The position numbers and the translations under genes were made by a program. 64,000 bases of DNA, from assembly GCF_004005845.1 (NCBI RefSeq), contig NZ_SADE01000001.1, forward strand, positions 1,550,001 through 1,614,000, given 5' to 3'. Positions 9,616-16,945 of the stretch are shown piece after piece. The stretch's first letter is position 1. Each line of letters starts with the position of its first letter. This DNA comes from Hwanghaeella grinnelliae (lineage in GTDB: Bacteria > Pseudomonadota > Alphaproteobacteria > UBA8366 > Aestuariispiraceae). The notes beneath the pieces were generated by a model. That model did no database searches. It was not told where the DNA came from and was given only the letters and a program-made list of their open reading frames with translations.

Positions 9616-10884
9616 ATGAACAAGGTGCTGACTCAGGCCGAGTGGATCGAACGCGCGAAGGCGGTGTTGCCTGCAGGCGGGTTTGGCAATTTCGACGCCA
9701 GCTATTTCGTCCGGGAAGGCAAGGGCAGCCGCGTCTGGGACGAGGACGGCAAGGAATATGTCGATCTGTTGATCGGGTCCGGCCCGATGATGTTGGGGCA
9801 CGGCCATCCGGAAGTGGTCGAGGCGGTGTTGGAACAAGTGCCCAAGGGCATGACCTTTTTCGCCAACAACCATTCCGGCGTGGAGCTGGCGGAGGAAATC
9901 TGCCGCGCCGTCGCCTGTGCGGAAAAGGTCCGCTACGTCTCCACCGGCAGCGAGGCGGATATGTACGCCATGCGGCTCGCCCGCGCCTTTACCGGCCGCG
10001 ACAAGATTTTGAAATTCGAAGGCGGTTATCACGGCATGGGACCGGAAGCGCAGATGAGTCTTGCGCCCACGCGGCTCGTCAACTTCCCGCAGGCCGTGCC
10101 CGACAGTGCCGGTATCCCCGAAGGCGTGCGGGCAGACATGCTGATCGCGCCCTATAACGACCCGGATTATCTGGAAAGCCTCTGCGCCGAACATGGCAAG
10201 GACATCGCCGCCATCATCATCGAACCGCTGCAGCGCATCGTGCCGGCCCAGCCGGGCTTCCTGCAGGCGGTGCGGGACATCTGCGACAAGCATGGCATCG
10301 TCCTGATCTTCGACGAAGTCGTGACCGGCTTCCGCTTCGGCTATGGCGGGGCGCAGGAACGCTACGGCGTGACACCGGACCTGGCCACGCTCGGCAAAGT
10401 CATCGGCGGCGGTTTCGCGCTGGCGGCCATCGCGGGCAAGGCCGATATCATGGCCTGTTTTGAAAAGGGCAGCGATAAATGGCTGATGCAGGTCGGCACG
10501 CTGTCGGGTAATCCGGTCGCGGCCGTTGCAGGCCTGAAGACGATGGAAATCCTGCGTCGCGAAGGGGCCTACGAAAAGATCTCCGACAACGGCAAACGCC
10601 TGATGGCGATGGCGTCCAAAGCGCTTGATGCGCGCGGGGTGCCGCATGTGGTCGCCGGCGCGCCGGAGATGTTCGAGGTGATCTTCACCGACCGGGACAT
10701 CACGAACTATCGCGACGTGGTCGCGGCGGACGCCAAGAAGCTCGCCGCCTATAACACCGTGCTGCGTGATAAGGGCCTCTTCAAGTCAGACGGGAAGACT
10801 TACATCTCCCTCGCGCTGACTGAAGAGGATATGGACATCGCCAAGGCGGCCTATGAAGCTGCGGCGGAAGCCGTCGCGAACTAG
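9616..10884 (+). CDS. Class III aminotransferase (glutamate-1-semialdehyde aminomutase-like)
   Basis: 422 residues from ATG 9616, chosen because GAGGAG at 9603-9608 sits seven bases upstream; ATG 9610 and TTG 9595 are in frame but less well placed. Visible PLP features: STGSEADMYAMRLAR, GGYHGMG, FDEVVTGFR, and LGKVIGGGF with the Schiff-base Lys. It looks intact. HemL-like class III enzymes of this type often act on small amino acids in catabolic operons, so the gene name hemL is not used. It ends the operon begun at 6924. A decayed second copy of the 3' part is at 18549-18770, about 8 kb away. Confidence 0.9.
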   Translation: MNKVLTQAEWIERAKAVLPAGGFGNFDASYFVREGKGSRVWDEDGKEYVDLLIGSGPMMLGHGHPEVVEAVLEQVPKGMTFFANNHSGVELAEEICRAVACAEKVRYVSTGSEADMYAMRLARAFTGRDKILKFEGGYHGMGPEAQMSLAPTRLVNFPQAVPDSAGIPEGVRADMLIAPYNDPDYLESLCAEHGKDIAAIIIEPLQRIVPAQPGFLQAVRDICDKHGIVLIFDEVVTGFRFGYGGAQERYGVTPDLATLGKVIGGGFALAAIAGKADIMACFEKGSDKWLMQVGTLSGNPVAAVAGLKTMEILRREGAYEKISDNGKRLMAMASKALDARGVPHVVAGAPEMFEVIFTDRDITNYRDVVAADAKKLAAYNTVLRDKGLFKSDGKTYISLALTEEDMDIAKAAYEAAAEAVAN

Positions 10885-11017
10885 GCGGCGTGAGGGGATT
10901 ATTTTGCATTTCAGATTGACTATTCTGAGCAATTGGTCCCCGATCTAATGCGGGGTGCAATCTTATGTAGGTTTCCGCACCGCGGCGCCAACACTCTATC
11001 GCGGCCAGTATTGCTTC

Positions 11018-12307
11018 TCACTGGCAATCCGTGAGTTGGCAAACTACTTCCCTACGGGCGCTTGCTGCGCCTTCGATAGTTCTTCGATCCGAGTTATAAG
11101 ATCCGCGTAATCCAGGTTGCACGTATCGTTGGGCGAAGCCATCAATGCCAAGCATGTCATATTGCAGTACGTGCTCCAGCTCATGGGCCCAAAGGCCTAC
11201 GTTTCGTTCGGCATCTTGTCTGTTCTTGAAGACGATCACATTGCCAAGGACAATTGCTTGACGTTTTGATTTGAAAGCAAGTTTTTGAACGTCAAGCATT
11301 CCAGATGCGCCAATCGCGTATTTAGCTATTCGCATGATTCCACGGGGAAAAAATGGAGCCAGCTTATCTTTAATGTACTTCGGGATATCATAAGTACCTG
11401 ACCTTTGCGCGGATTTTAGGCTTTCTTCGATCGCCACTTGAAGAGGTTTTGCTTGGAGTTTCTCAGTCTCTCGTAGCGCCTCGCAACTTGCTTTCTTTGC
11501 GAGTCTCTTGATAGGGCAACTTGGATCAATTCCACCGCAACTTGGCTGATGGCAATCTCTGTGCTTTCCTACACCAGCACCGAATTCTGAGAACTTTACA
11601 TGGAAACCCTGAATCCAACCTTTCCCTTTATAGCATGTAAAAATTTCCCTGCCGCGTTTGTCGAATGTGTTCCAAGATTTGCCTTCTCCTTTTGGAGTGG
11701 CACAGTTCCTTTTTTTTGCTAGGCAGTACCTCTTATTGTCAATATATGGGTAGCAATAGCCCTCCTCACAATCCGCGCCTACAGAGCACATCGAACCGTT
11801 TGCTAGCCTCCAGCCTTGGCCGTAGGCACAAGTCCAAGTAGTCCCTTCAACAGTAGCTCTGTCGCCCCACTTAGCGCCCGACGATCCAGGAAGTGCGCAG
11901 TTCAAATTTCTGTTCAAGCAGTAGTTTGAACCATCAGGATTTGGGTAACAGTAGTCACTGGAGCATTCGGATGAGTTTTGACATTTTGCTCCATCCGCCA
12001 GCCCAGTTTTGACCCAGCCCTGCCCGGTTCTGCACTCCCATTTCAATCCATTGACGTGTGTATTTGTACCCCATCTTACGCCACGCAACCCAGGCATCGC
12101 ACAGTTCAAGTCTCTATTGAGGCAGAATCTTCGACCGTCCGGATAAGGGTAACAATAATTGCTGTTGCAATCTGAGCCTTCCGTACACTGCTCTCCATCT
12201 GCCGTTGCTGCGTTCGCCTGTGGTGTCAGATTGAGGAAGACAGTCTGAAAAAAGACAAACAAAAGCAAAATTGAACCAACGGAGCCAATGAGGCAGTAGG
12301 TGCGCAT
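11018..12307 (-). CDS. Secreted Cys-rich repeat protein with DUF4157-like HExxH domain
   Basis: 429 residues with an RBS (GAGGA) before ATG 12307. A signal peptide covers about 1-33 (ILLLFVFF, ending ANA-ATA). Three tandem modules of about 60 residues follow (38-98, 105-167, 171-231), each with the pattern DGxxC...C...YCYPxxDxxxxCLxxxxxCAxPxGxxxxW...C...GxGW. After a Cys-rich linker, the C-terminal domain (about 290-429) has LGNVIVFK and AHELEHVLQYD, with HExxH at 375-379, like DUF4157 (putative metallopeptidase-like) domains. The modules are probably disulfide-stabilised and could bind a surface or glycan. No neighbour explains a target. The coding region is visibly less GC-rich than the flanks, which suggests acquisition. 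Confidence 0.7.
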   Translation of the reverse strand: MRTYCLIGSVGSILLLFVFFQTVFLNLTPQANAATADGEQCTEGSDCNSNYCYPYPDGRRFCLNRDLNCAMPGLRGVRWGTNTHVNGLKWECRTGQGWVKTGLADGAKCQNSSECSSDYCYPNPDGSNYCLNRNLNCALPGSSGAKWGDRATVEGTTWTCAYGQGWRLANGSMCSVGADCEEGYCYPYIDNKRYCLAKKRNCATPKGEGKSWNTFDKRGREIFTCYKGKGWIQGFHVKFSEFGAGVGKHRDCHQPSCGGIDPSCPIKRLAKKASCEALRETEKLQAKPLQVAIEESLKSAQRSGTYDIPKYIKDKLAPFFPRGIMRIAKYAIGASGMLDVQKLAFKSKRQAIVLGNVIVFKNRQDAERNVGLWAHELEHVLQYDMLGIDGFAQRYVQPGLRGSYNSDRRTIEGAASARREVVCQLTDCQ

Positions 12308-12529
12308 TTGAGCGTCCTCAGTGTAGTTATCGGAAACGAATTTTTCATTTATGTAATACTATAAAAAATAGAAAAAATAAATACTAATATAACGGTGGGG
12401 TGCGGCATCGTTCTAATAGGAATTGTTACAATGATATCGTGGAATGCTAAGGGCGGCAGTACTCCTCCACACATATTCCGGTGACAGTTTCCTAAACTCG
12501 CATCTACTAGCGACCCTCGACTTACCTTC
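12308..12529. other. AT-rich intergenic stretch
   Basis: Two hundred and twenty bases between the Cys-rich protein and a broken gene. The first half is strongly AT-rich (runs such as ATAAAAAATAGAAAAAATAAAT) and should contain the leftward promoter of the gene ending at 11018. No ORF, tRNA or clear hairpin was found. Confidence 0.5.
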
Positions 12530-13196
12530 TCAGTCGGCGGACGCGCGTTTCTTCGCTACCACGCCGATGACGAAGAGGACGTGGAAGTCCTGTTTGGCGC
12601 AGCCGGGGACGGGGGGCATGGCCGCGCCGGGGTCGACGCGGAAGGCGTTGGGCGGGGCTTTGGCCGGTGTGCAGCTTTCCGGGGTGGAACCCGGCAGGGG
12701 CGTGTAACGGGCGGACCGGCAGCCGAGATGGGTGACGTCGTGCAGCGTGCCGCCGCGGTTGAGGTCCCAGCGTGACGCGCCGTTTTCATCCTTGGGGTGG
12801 ATGGTGAGCACCTTCGGTTTGAAGCGTCCGCCGGTGACGAGGTACCTGCCCGGCGCCAAGGGGAAGGACGGCGCCTCCATAATCAGGCCGTTCTCCTCAA
12901 GCCACCAATTCGTGGGGTCGAAGGTCCAGCCGCCGGGGCCGACCCCACCATGGTCCATCAGCGTTTCGTATTCGGAGAAACGCACGCCGCGCGGGCCAGG
13001 GTCCACGGTCCAGAGGCCCCAGGCCTCAGCACCTTTCCCCTCGGAAGCGCCAGGTTCCCTCGGGGCTGCGATGTATTGCATCGGCGTTGACGAATTCCGG
13101 TTCATCTCCGTCTGCCGCCAGAGCCGGGGCTGGGAGCGCCGCCGACAGCAGGAACAGGGCGCCCAGGCCCGCCTTCAGGAATGCACGCTTTTTCAT
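12530..13196 (-). pseudogene. Secreted hypothetical protein broken by a frameshift
   Basis: Two leftward frames join into one apparent gene. The first, from ATG 13196, encodes a signal peptide (MKKRAFLKAGLGALFLLSA...ALA) and about 30 mature residues, and stops at 13026. The second, overlapping frame carries the rest (GAEAWGLWTVDPGPRGV through TLHDVTHLGCRSARYTP) to 12530. The switch probably lies in the G/A-rich run near 13030-13045 (GAGGGGAAAGG on the minus strand). Merged length would be about 210 residues. The product family is not recognised. It may be a true pseudogene or a sequencing error. Confidence 0.6.
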
Positions 13197-13253
13197 GATA
13201 TGCCGCTCCTCCGCCTTTCCAGGCATATACGCAGCATACCATTTTTTAATCCA

Positions 13254-14108
13254 CTAGGCGGCAGTGCGGCGCCGTCGCGAGAGCAGACCAAGCGAAGCAA
13301 GCCCAACTGCCAGCAATGGAAGGGCGGGGGGTATGGGCACTGTGCTTACCGTTTCATTACCTTCGTCACCGGTGGGCGGCGGCAATGTCGCGAAGCTGGG
13401 TTCCTGGCCATCCGGGAAGTCCTGCAAGAAGGGCTGCGGGAAGAAGGAGAATCTTGCCGCGATGCCATCGAACGACCCGTTCTCTCCCGTGGCGGAAAAA
13501 CCACCGTCAACTGGGTTGTAGGTGCCGGTCAAATACAACAGTAGAAGGTTCGAACTCGTTGGGGTTATCGCGCCGTCATTCGCGATTTTGAGGATTTCAG
13601 CTAAATTCGTGCTTGTGGTTATCGGTGGATTCGAACTGCCGCTAACATAGCTGCGTTCCATTTCCAAGATGAGGAGCGCTTCATCGACTCCATCGGTGTC
13701 GTTTATGAGGCTGAGGTTAGCGGAAAAGCCGTCCTTGAAGTCGACGTCGAAGAAGGAGCCCGGTGACGGTACCGTCTGGCCATCATTGATTGACACTGCG
13801 TTCGTACCGGCGGCAAAGTTGCCGAAGTCCTTGTCCCCCAAGGTGAATCCCGCGATCGCATCCGTGTAATTGCTTTTTGTGCTGGAAGAGGAAGCGGCGG
13901 GGACGTCCAGATTGATTTTAATCGAACCAAGCCCAATCGGATCGTCTGAGAAGTCCAAGCCGAAGGCCTCACCACGGGGATTGTTGCCGGCGTTTTCGTC
14001 GATTTCAAAAATGAAGTCGATTGTCAGGATGGAAGCGCTATTGGCGGTCCCAGCTGTTAGCCCAAGTGCAAGGACGGCACCGGAAATCAGCGCACTAAAG
14101 ATCTTCAT
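13254..14108 (-). CDS. VPLPA-CTERM sorted surface protein (1)
   Basis: 284 residues from ATG 14108, which has GGAGAG just upstream; a longer frame from 14210 only adds residues before the signal peptide. Residues 1-22 are a signal peptide (MKIFSALISGAVLALGL). The C-terminus has a sorting signal: PIPPALPLLAVGLASLGLL followed by SRRRRTAA, that is Pro-rich motif, membrane segment, Arg cluster. Such proteins are cut by exosortase and put on the cell surface or matrix. The central domain is a low-complexity beta-rich sequence without a known fold. It is one of three such proteins within 3.5 kb. No exosortase gene is in the window. Confidence 0.8.
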   Translation of the reverse strand: MKIFSALISGAVLALGLTAGTANSASILTIDFIFEIDENAGNNPRGEAFGLDFSDDPIGLGSIKINLDVPAASSSSTKSNYTDAIAGFTLGDKDFGNFAAGTNAVSINDGQTVPSPGSFFDVDFKDGFSANLSLINDTDGVDEALLILEMERSYVSGSSNPPITTSTNLAEILKIANDGAITPTSSNLLLLYLTGTYNPVDGGFSATGENGSFDGIAARFSFFPQPFLQDFPDGQEPSFATLPPPTGDEGNETVSTVPIPPALPLLAVGLASLGLLSRRRRTAA

Positions 14109-14269
14109 TACAAACTCTCCTTTGTTCAATTTGTGCAAGTTTTGGGAGCGCGGCCTATGCGCCTGAGCCAGGCGCATGAGACGGCGGCCCGCCAGGGTAT
14201 TTACGCTCACAAACCCCTGGTGTTCCTCTTCGCATGGAGGCTGCCCGGGGCCGATCTCTTGGTCTTCGA

Positions 14270-14989
14270 CTACTCCGCTGCATGCTCGAAAGCACAGGTA
14301 TCAATGGATCGATTTGCTTCTCTCAGCTTCAGTCCCGTATCCGTCGCAAAGGCGGAATCCAGCGCGGATCGAATTTCAAGATTTTGGCGGTAAAGCTGTC
14401 GCACCCGGCCGGTTCCTATGCAGAAATATCTGCTGGGTGTTGTTGTCGTAATGGACGCCGTCGCGGGCGCCCCGGTCAGACAGGTCACCTCGCCGATCAA
14501 GGCGCCTTTTGGACAGACGCCAACGCGCTTTCCTTTGAAACTGGCTTCCGCTTCGCCTTTCGCCAGATAGACCAATTCCGTGACGGGTTGGTCTTCGATA
14601 ATGAGCTTGTCGCCGGCGGGGGCGTCGACCCAGCATCCGCTGTCGAGGAACTTGCGCGCGGCCGATTTACTCAAGGCCGGAAATTTGTTTTGAAGGAAAT
14701 CGGCCTCCTCCGTGGTCAGCTTCACTTTGGCGGCAATCCAACGCAGGCGGGAAATGCCGACCACGCTCAGGGCGATCCAAAAGGTCTGGATCAGGGCCGA
14801 GGACAAGTTGAAATCCGCCATCAGGCTGAACAGCACGCACGAGGCGGCCGCAAGATTGAGAGCTGAATACCGATAGGTCTGTCCGGCAACGAGGCCGAGT
14901 TGAAGCGCGGCATAGGCGGATACGTAGAGCACGACACCGAGAAGCCCGATGGCGGCGTAAAGGGTGTCGTCATAGAAATGAAGTTCCAC
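14270..14989 (-). CDS. Membrane protein with C-terminal cyclic-nucleotide-binding-like domain
   Basis: 239 residues with a GTG start at 14989. Three hydrophobic segments occupy about residues 10-95 (AAIGLLGVVLYVSAYAALQLG; AAASCVLFSLMA; SALIQTFWIALSVVG), like the small CBU_0592-type membrane module. The C-terminal part (about 110-225) looks like a cNMP-binding fold: PAGDKLIIEDQPVTELVYLAKGEAE, then GALIGEVTCLTGAPATASI, which aligns with the phosphate-binding cassette, although the usual Arg is not clearly placed. It lies inside the VPLPA-CTERM cluster on the same strand; a sensory role in surface-protein export or regulation is possible but only inferred. Confidence 0.7.
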   Translation of the reverse strand: MELHFYDDTLYAAIGLLGVVLYVSAYAALQLGLVAGQTYRYSALNLAAASCVLFSLMADFNLSSALIQTFWIALSVVGISRLRWIAAKVKLTTEEADFLQNKFPALSKSAARKFLDSGCWVDAPAGDKLIIEDQPVTELVYLAKGEAEASFKGKRVGVCPKGALIGEVTCLTGAPATASITTTTPSRYFCIGTGRVRQLYRQNLEIRSALDSAFATDTGLKLREANRSIDTCAFEHAAE

Positions 14990-15144
14990 GCGCGCCAGAC
15001 CTTTTTCGGATATCGTTTTTCATCCGCCGCAAGTTTCGAGAATGCCGTGTTCGACCGACGGCAAGGTGATTGCACACTGGGCCTCTTCAAGTCTTTAGCG
15101 ACGGGAAGTCCGAAGGCTTGAGGCGAGAGGCCTACCCAAAGGGG

Positions 15145-15699
15145 TCAACTTGTCTTTATCGCTTTGCGCTGCCTGATCCTGGTCATGAAGCCGAAGACAC
15201 CAAGCGCCGTCGCCAGCAGGGGCAGGGCCGCCGGAAGGGGAACAGCGCTGATTTCAGTAACAGTCAGGGTCAGAGCATTGGGAGACCCTAGGCCGCCGCC
15301 TACAGATTCCGACGTATCTACAATTAGCTCGAGGAACGGAGTATTAAAGAAACTGAAGATGGCCGCGACAAAATCGTTCGTGCCTGGTCCTGAGCCGCGA
15401 ACGCTTAACCCTAAACCGCCAAAAGCAAAAATGCCGCCATTTGGATCATCTAAAAATTCGAAACCAAGCCCGCCGGAAGGTGTGAAGTCTGCGCCTTCAC
15501 TTGTCAGCAGGTTGATGTTTTCACTGGCGATTGCGGTCGCTGGAATGTCTGTGGAGAAATCCCCGCTGACATCGAAATCGAACTCCACGAGCCCGAGAAG
15601 GCCGCCGTCGAAACTACCGGCAATATTGTAAGTGGCAGCTTTGGCATTCACGGAAAGGGCAACAAGGATCACCAAGGCCCCAAATATCGGTTTCAACAT
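15145..15699 (-). CDS. VPLPA-CTERM sorted surface protein (2)
   Basis: 184 residues, ATG 15699 preceded by GGAG. Signal peptide residues 1-21 (LKPIFGALVILVALSVNAKA). The C-terminus is VPLPAALPLLATALGVFGF then TRIRQRK, an exact VPLPA sorting motif with membrane segment and basic tail. The central region (AGSFDGGLLGLVEFDFDVSGDF, FGGLGLSVRG) resembles short beta-rich PEP-CTERM-type proteins. Same strand as the other two surface proteins. Confidence 0.82.
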   Translation of the reverse strand: MLKPIFGALVILVALSVNAKAATYNIAGSFDGGLLGLVEFDFDVSGDFSTDIPATAIASENINLLTSEGADFTPSGGLGFEFLDDPNGGIFAFGGLGLSVRGSGPGTNDFVAAIFSFFNTPFLELIVDTSESVGGGLGSPNALTLTVTEISAVPLPAALPLLATALGVFGFMTRIRQRKAIKTS

Positions 15700-15761
15700 T
15701 TTCTTTTCTCCGAATTGGACAGGATTGATTGGGTGGTTCGTTCGGCTTGGGACGCCGGCGG

Positions 15762-16712
15762 TCAGGTCCGGGTTGCGGCGCCCGCTCTCCGCCGCGAGAG
15801 CAATCCCAGCGCCGCGAGCCCGGCCAGGAGGAGCGGCAGGCCGGCGGGCAGGGGAACGGTGCTCACCGTGACGTCCGGCGTTTCAGGTCTTTCCTCGATC
15901 AGGCCGTCCGGCACGTCCTGGCCGTCTTCGAGCTCGAGCACGCCGTCATAGCGGATGATCAAGGAGGTCACGCCGAAAAATGCGAGTAGCTCCGTCGGCT
16001 GTACCCCCGATACCTGCGTGGCGGAAAGGGAGACCATGCTGCTGATCTCATCATGGAAATCGGTGCTCAGAAATTCCTCCAGCGGGCCGGTAACCACGCC
16101 GCCGTTGGAAGTGGGGACGTGGCCGATGAGGTCGCTCGTCGCATCGAAGGAAAAGGAATAGTTGAAGGAGATCGGGTGGATAGTGGCCGTGCCGCCCTGA
16201 CCGGTGGCCACGCCCGAGGCGAGAACCGAGGGGCCGAGATCGGTCTCGAACCCGTCGGGAAAGGTGCTGCCGAACAGTGCGGGCGAGAAGTCCTGCGAGA
16301 TCAGGTAAGAAAAGTTGTAGGCTGTCGGGATAGAGACCGGCGGCACTAAGGTGATGTTCTTCGGGGCATCGACCCGAAGGCCGACATACTGAATGACCTC
16401 GACGGAGACTCTCTCGAGCGAAAAGTCTTGGCCGCTGATCGTCGGCGGGATGGCGTTGTATGTGAAGGTGTTCACGCCGCTCGGGGCAATGTCGAAGACC
16501 ACGGTATCGAAACGCGTGACGTCCACGTTGGCCGCCTCAGCCGCCGAATTGCCGAATATGGCGGCCGCGCCGGCCAGCGCGGCTATACCAAGTCCATGTA
16601 ATTTTCGAGATCCGTTTGGCCGTCCCGTCGGTCCGACCTGTCCATTGTTGTCGCCAGTCACACAACCCCCTTTGCCGGCACGGTTTTTCGTGCGCGTGAA
16701 GAAGGCATTCAT
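15762..16712 (-). CDS. VPLPA-CTERM sorted surface protein (3)
   Basis: About 316 residues from ATG 16712; a TTG at 16721 is also in frame, and a later start is possible because the signal peptide (LHGLGIAALAGAAAIFGN...AEA) begins only at about residue 40. The C-terminus carries VPLPAGLPLLLAGLAALGLL and then SRRRAGAATRT. The mature domain of about 230 residues contains repeated beta-strand-like segments and no catalytic motif I recognise. It is divergent from the winged-helix regulator at 16946 across a 233-base gap, making that regulator a candidate controller. Confidence 0.8.
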   Translation of the reverse strand: MNAFFTRTKNRAGKGGCVTGDNNGQVGPTGRPNGSRKLHGLGIAALAGAAAIFGNSAAEAANVDVTRFDTVVFDIAPSGVNTFTYNAIPPTISGQDFSLERVSVEVIQYVGLRVDAPKNITLVPPVSIPTAYNFSYLISQDFSPALFGSTFPDGFETDLGPSVLASGVATGQGGTATIHPISFNYSFSFDATSDLIGHVPTSNGGVVTGPLEEFLSTDFHDEISSMVSLSATQVSGVQPTELLAFFGVTSLIIRYDGVLELEDGQDVPDGLIEERPETPDVTVSTVPLPAGLPLLLAGLAALGLLSRRRAGAATRT

Positions 16713-16945
16713 GAACAACAAATGTTGTAGAAATGTTTGAAATACCGCGTGTTAATTCAACCGCTGTTGACATGTCCCGGTGGAGACACGGCCGGAGGAA
16801 GACGGTATCTCCACGCATGCCTAGACAGGGTCTTTCTACTTATTTAGCTTTTTTGCATTGGTCCCTTGCGGGGCCTGGTGGCCGCGTCGGTCTCGGAAGA
16901 GCCGCCTACGGCAAGTCCGCGCCGTGAGGGGGGAGTAGGGACACG

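Noticed and set aside
9583-10647. 354-codon minus-strand frame opposite the aminotransferase gene
   Set aside because: The plus-strand aminotransferase has all PLP motifs; the reverse frame has His/Gly/Arg-rich shadow composition.
10938-10955. CCCCG...CGGGG hairpin after the aminotransferase gene as a terminator
   Set aside because: Only a 5-bp stem and no T-run; too weak to call.
12732-13544. 270-codon plus-strand frame across the broken gene and the end of the first CTERM gene
   Set aside because: Overlaps two better-supported minus-strand genes with signal peptides; the product lacks domain structure.
14234-14866. 210-codon plus-strand frame opposite the cNMP-like membrane protein
   Set aside because: The minus-strand protein has membrane helices and a cNMP-like domain; the plus frame is a shadow.
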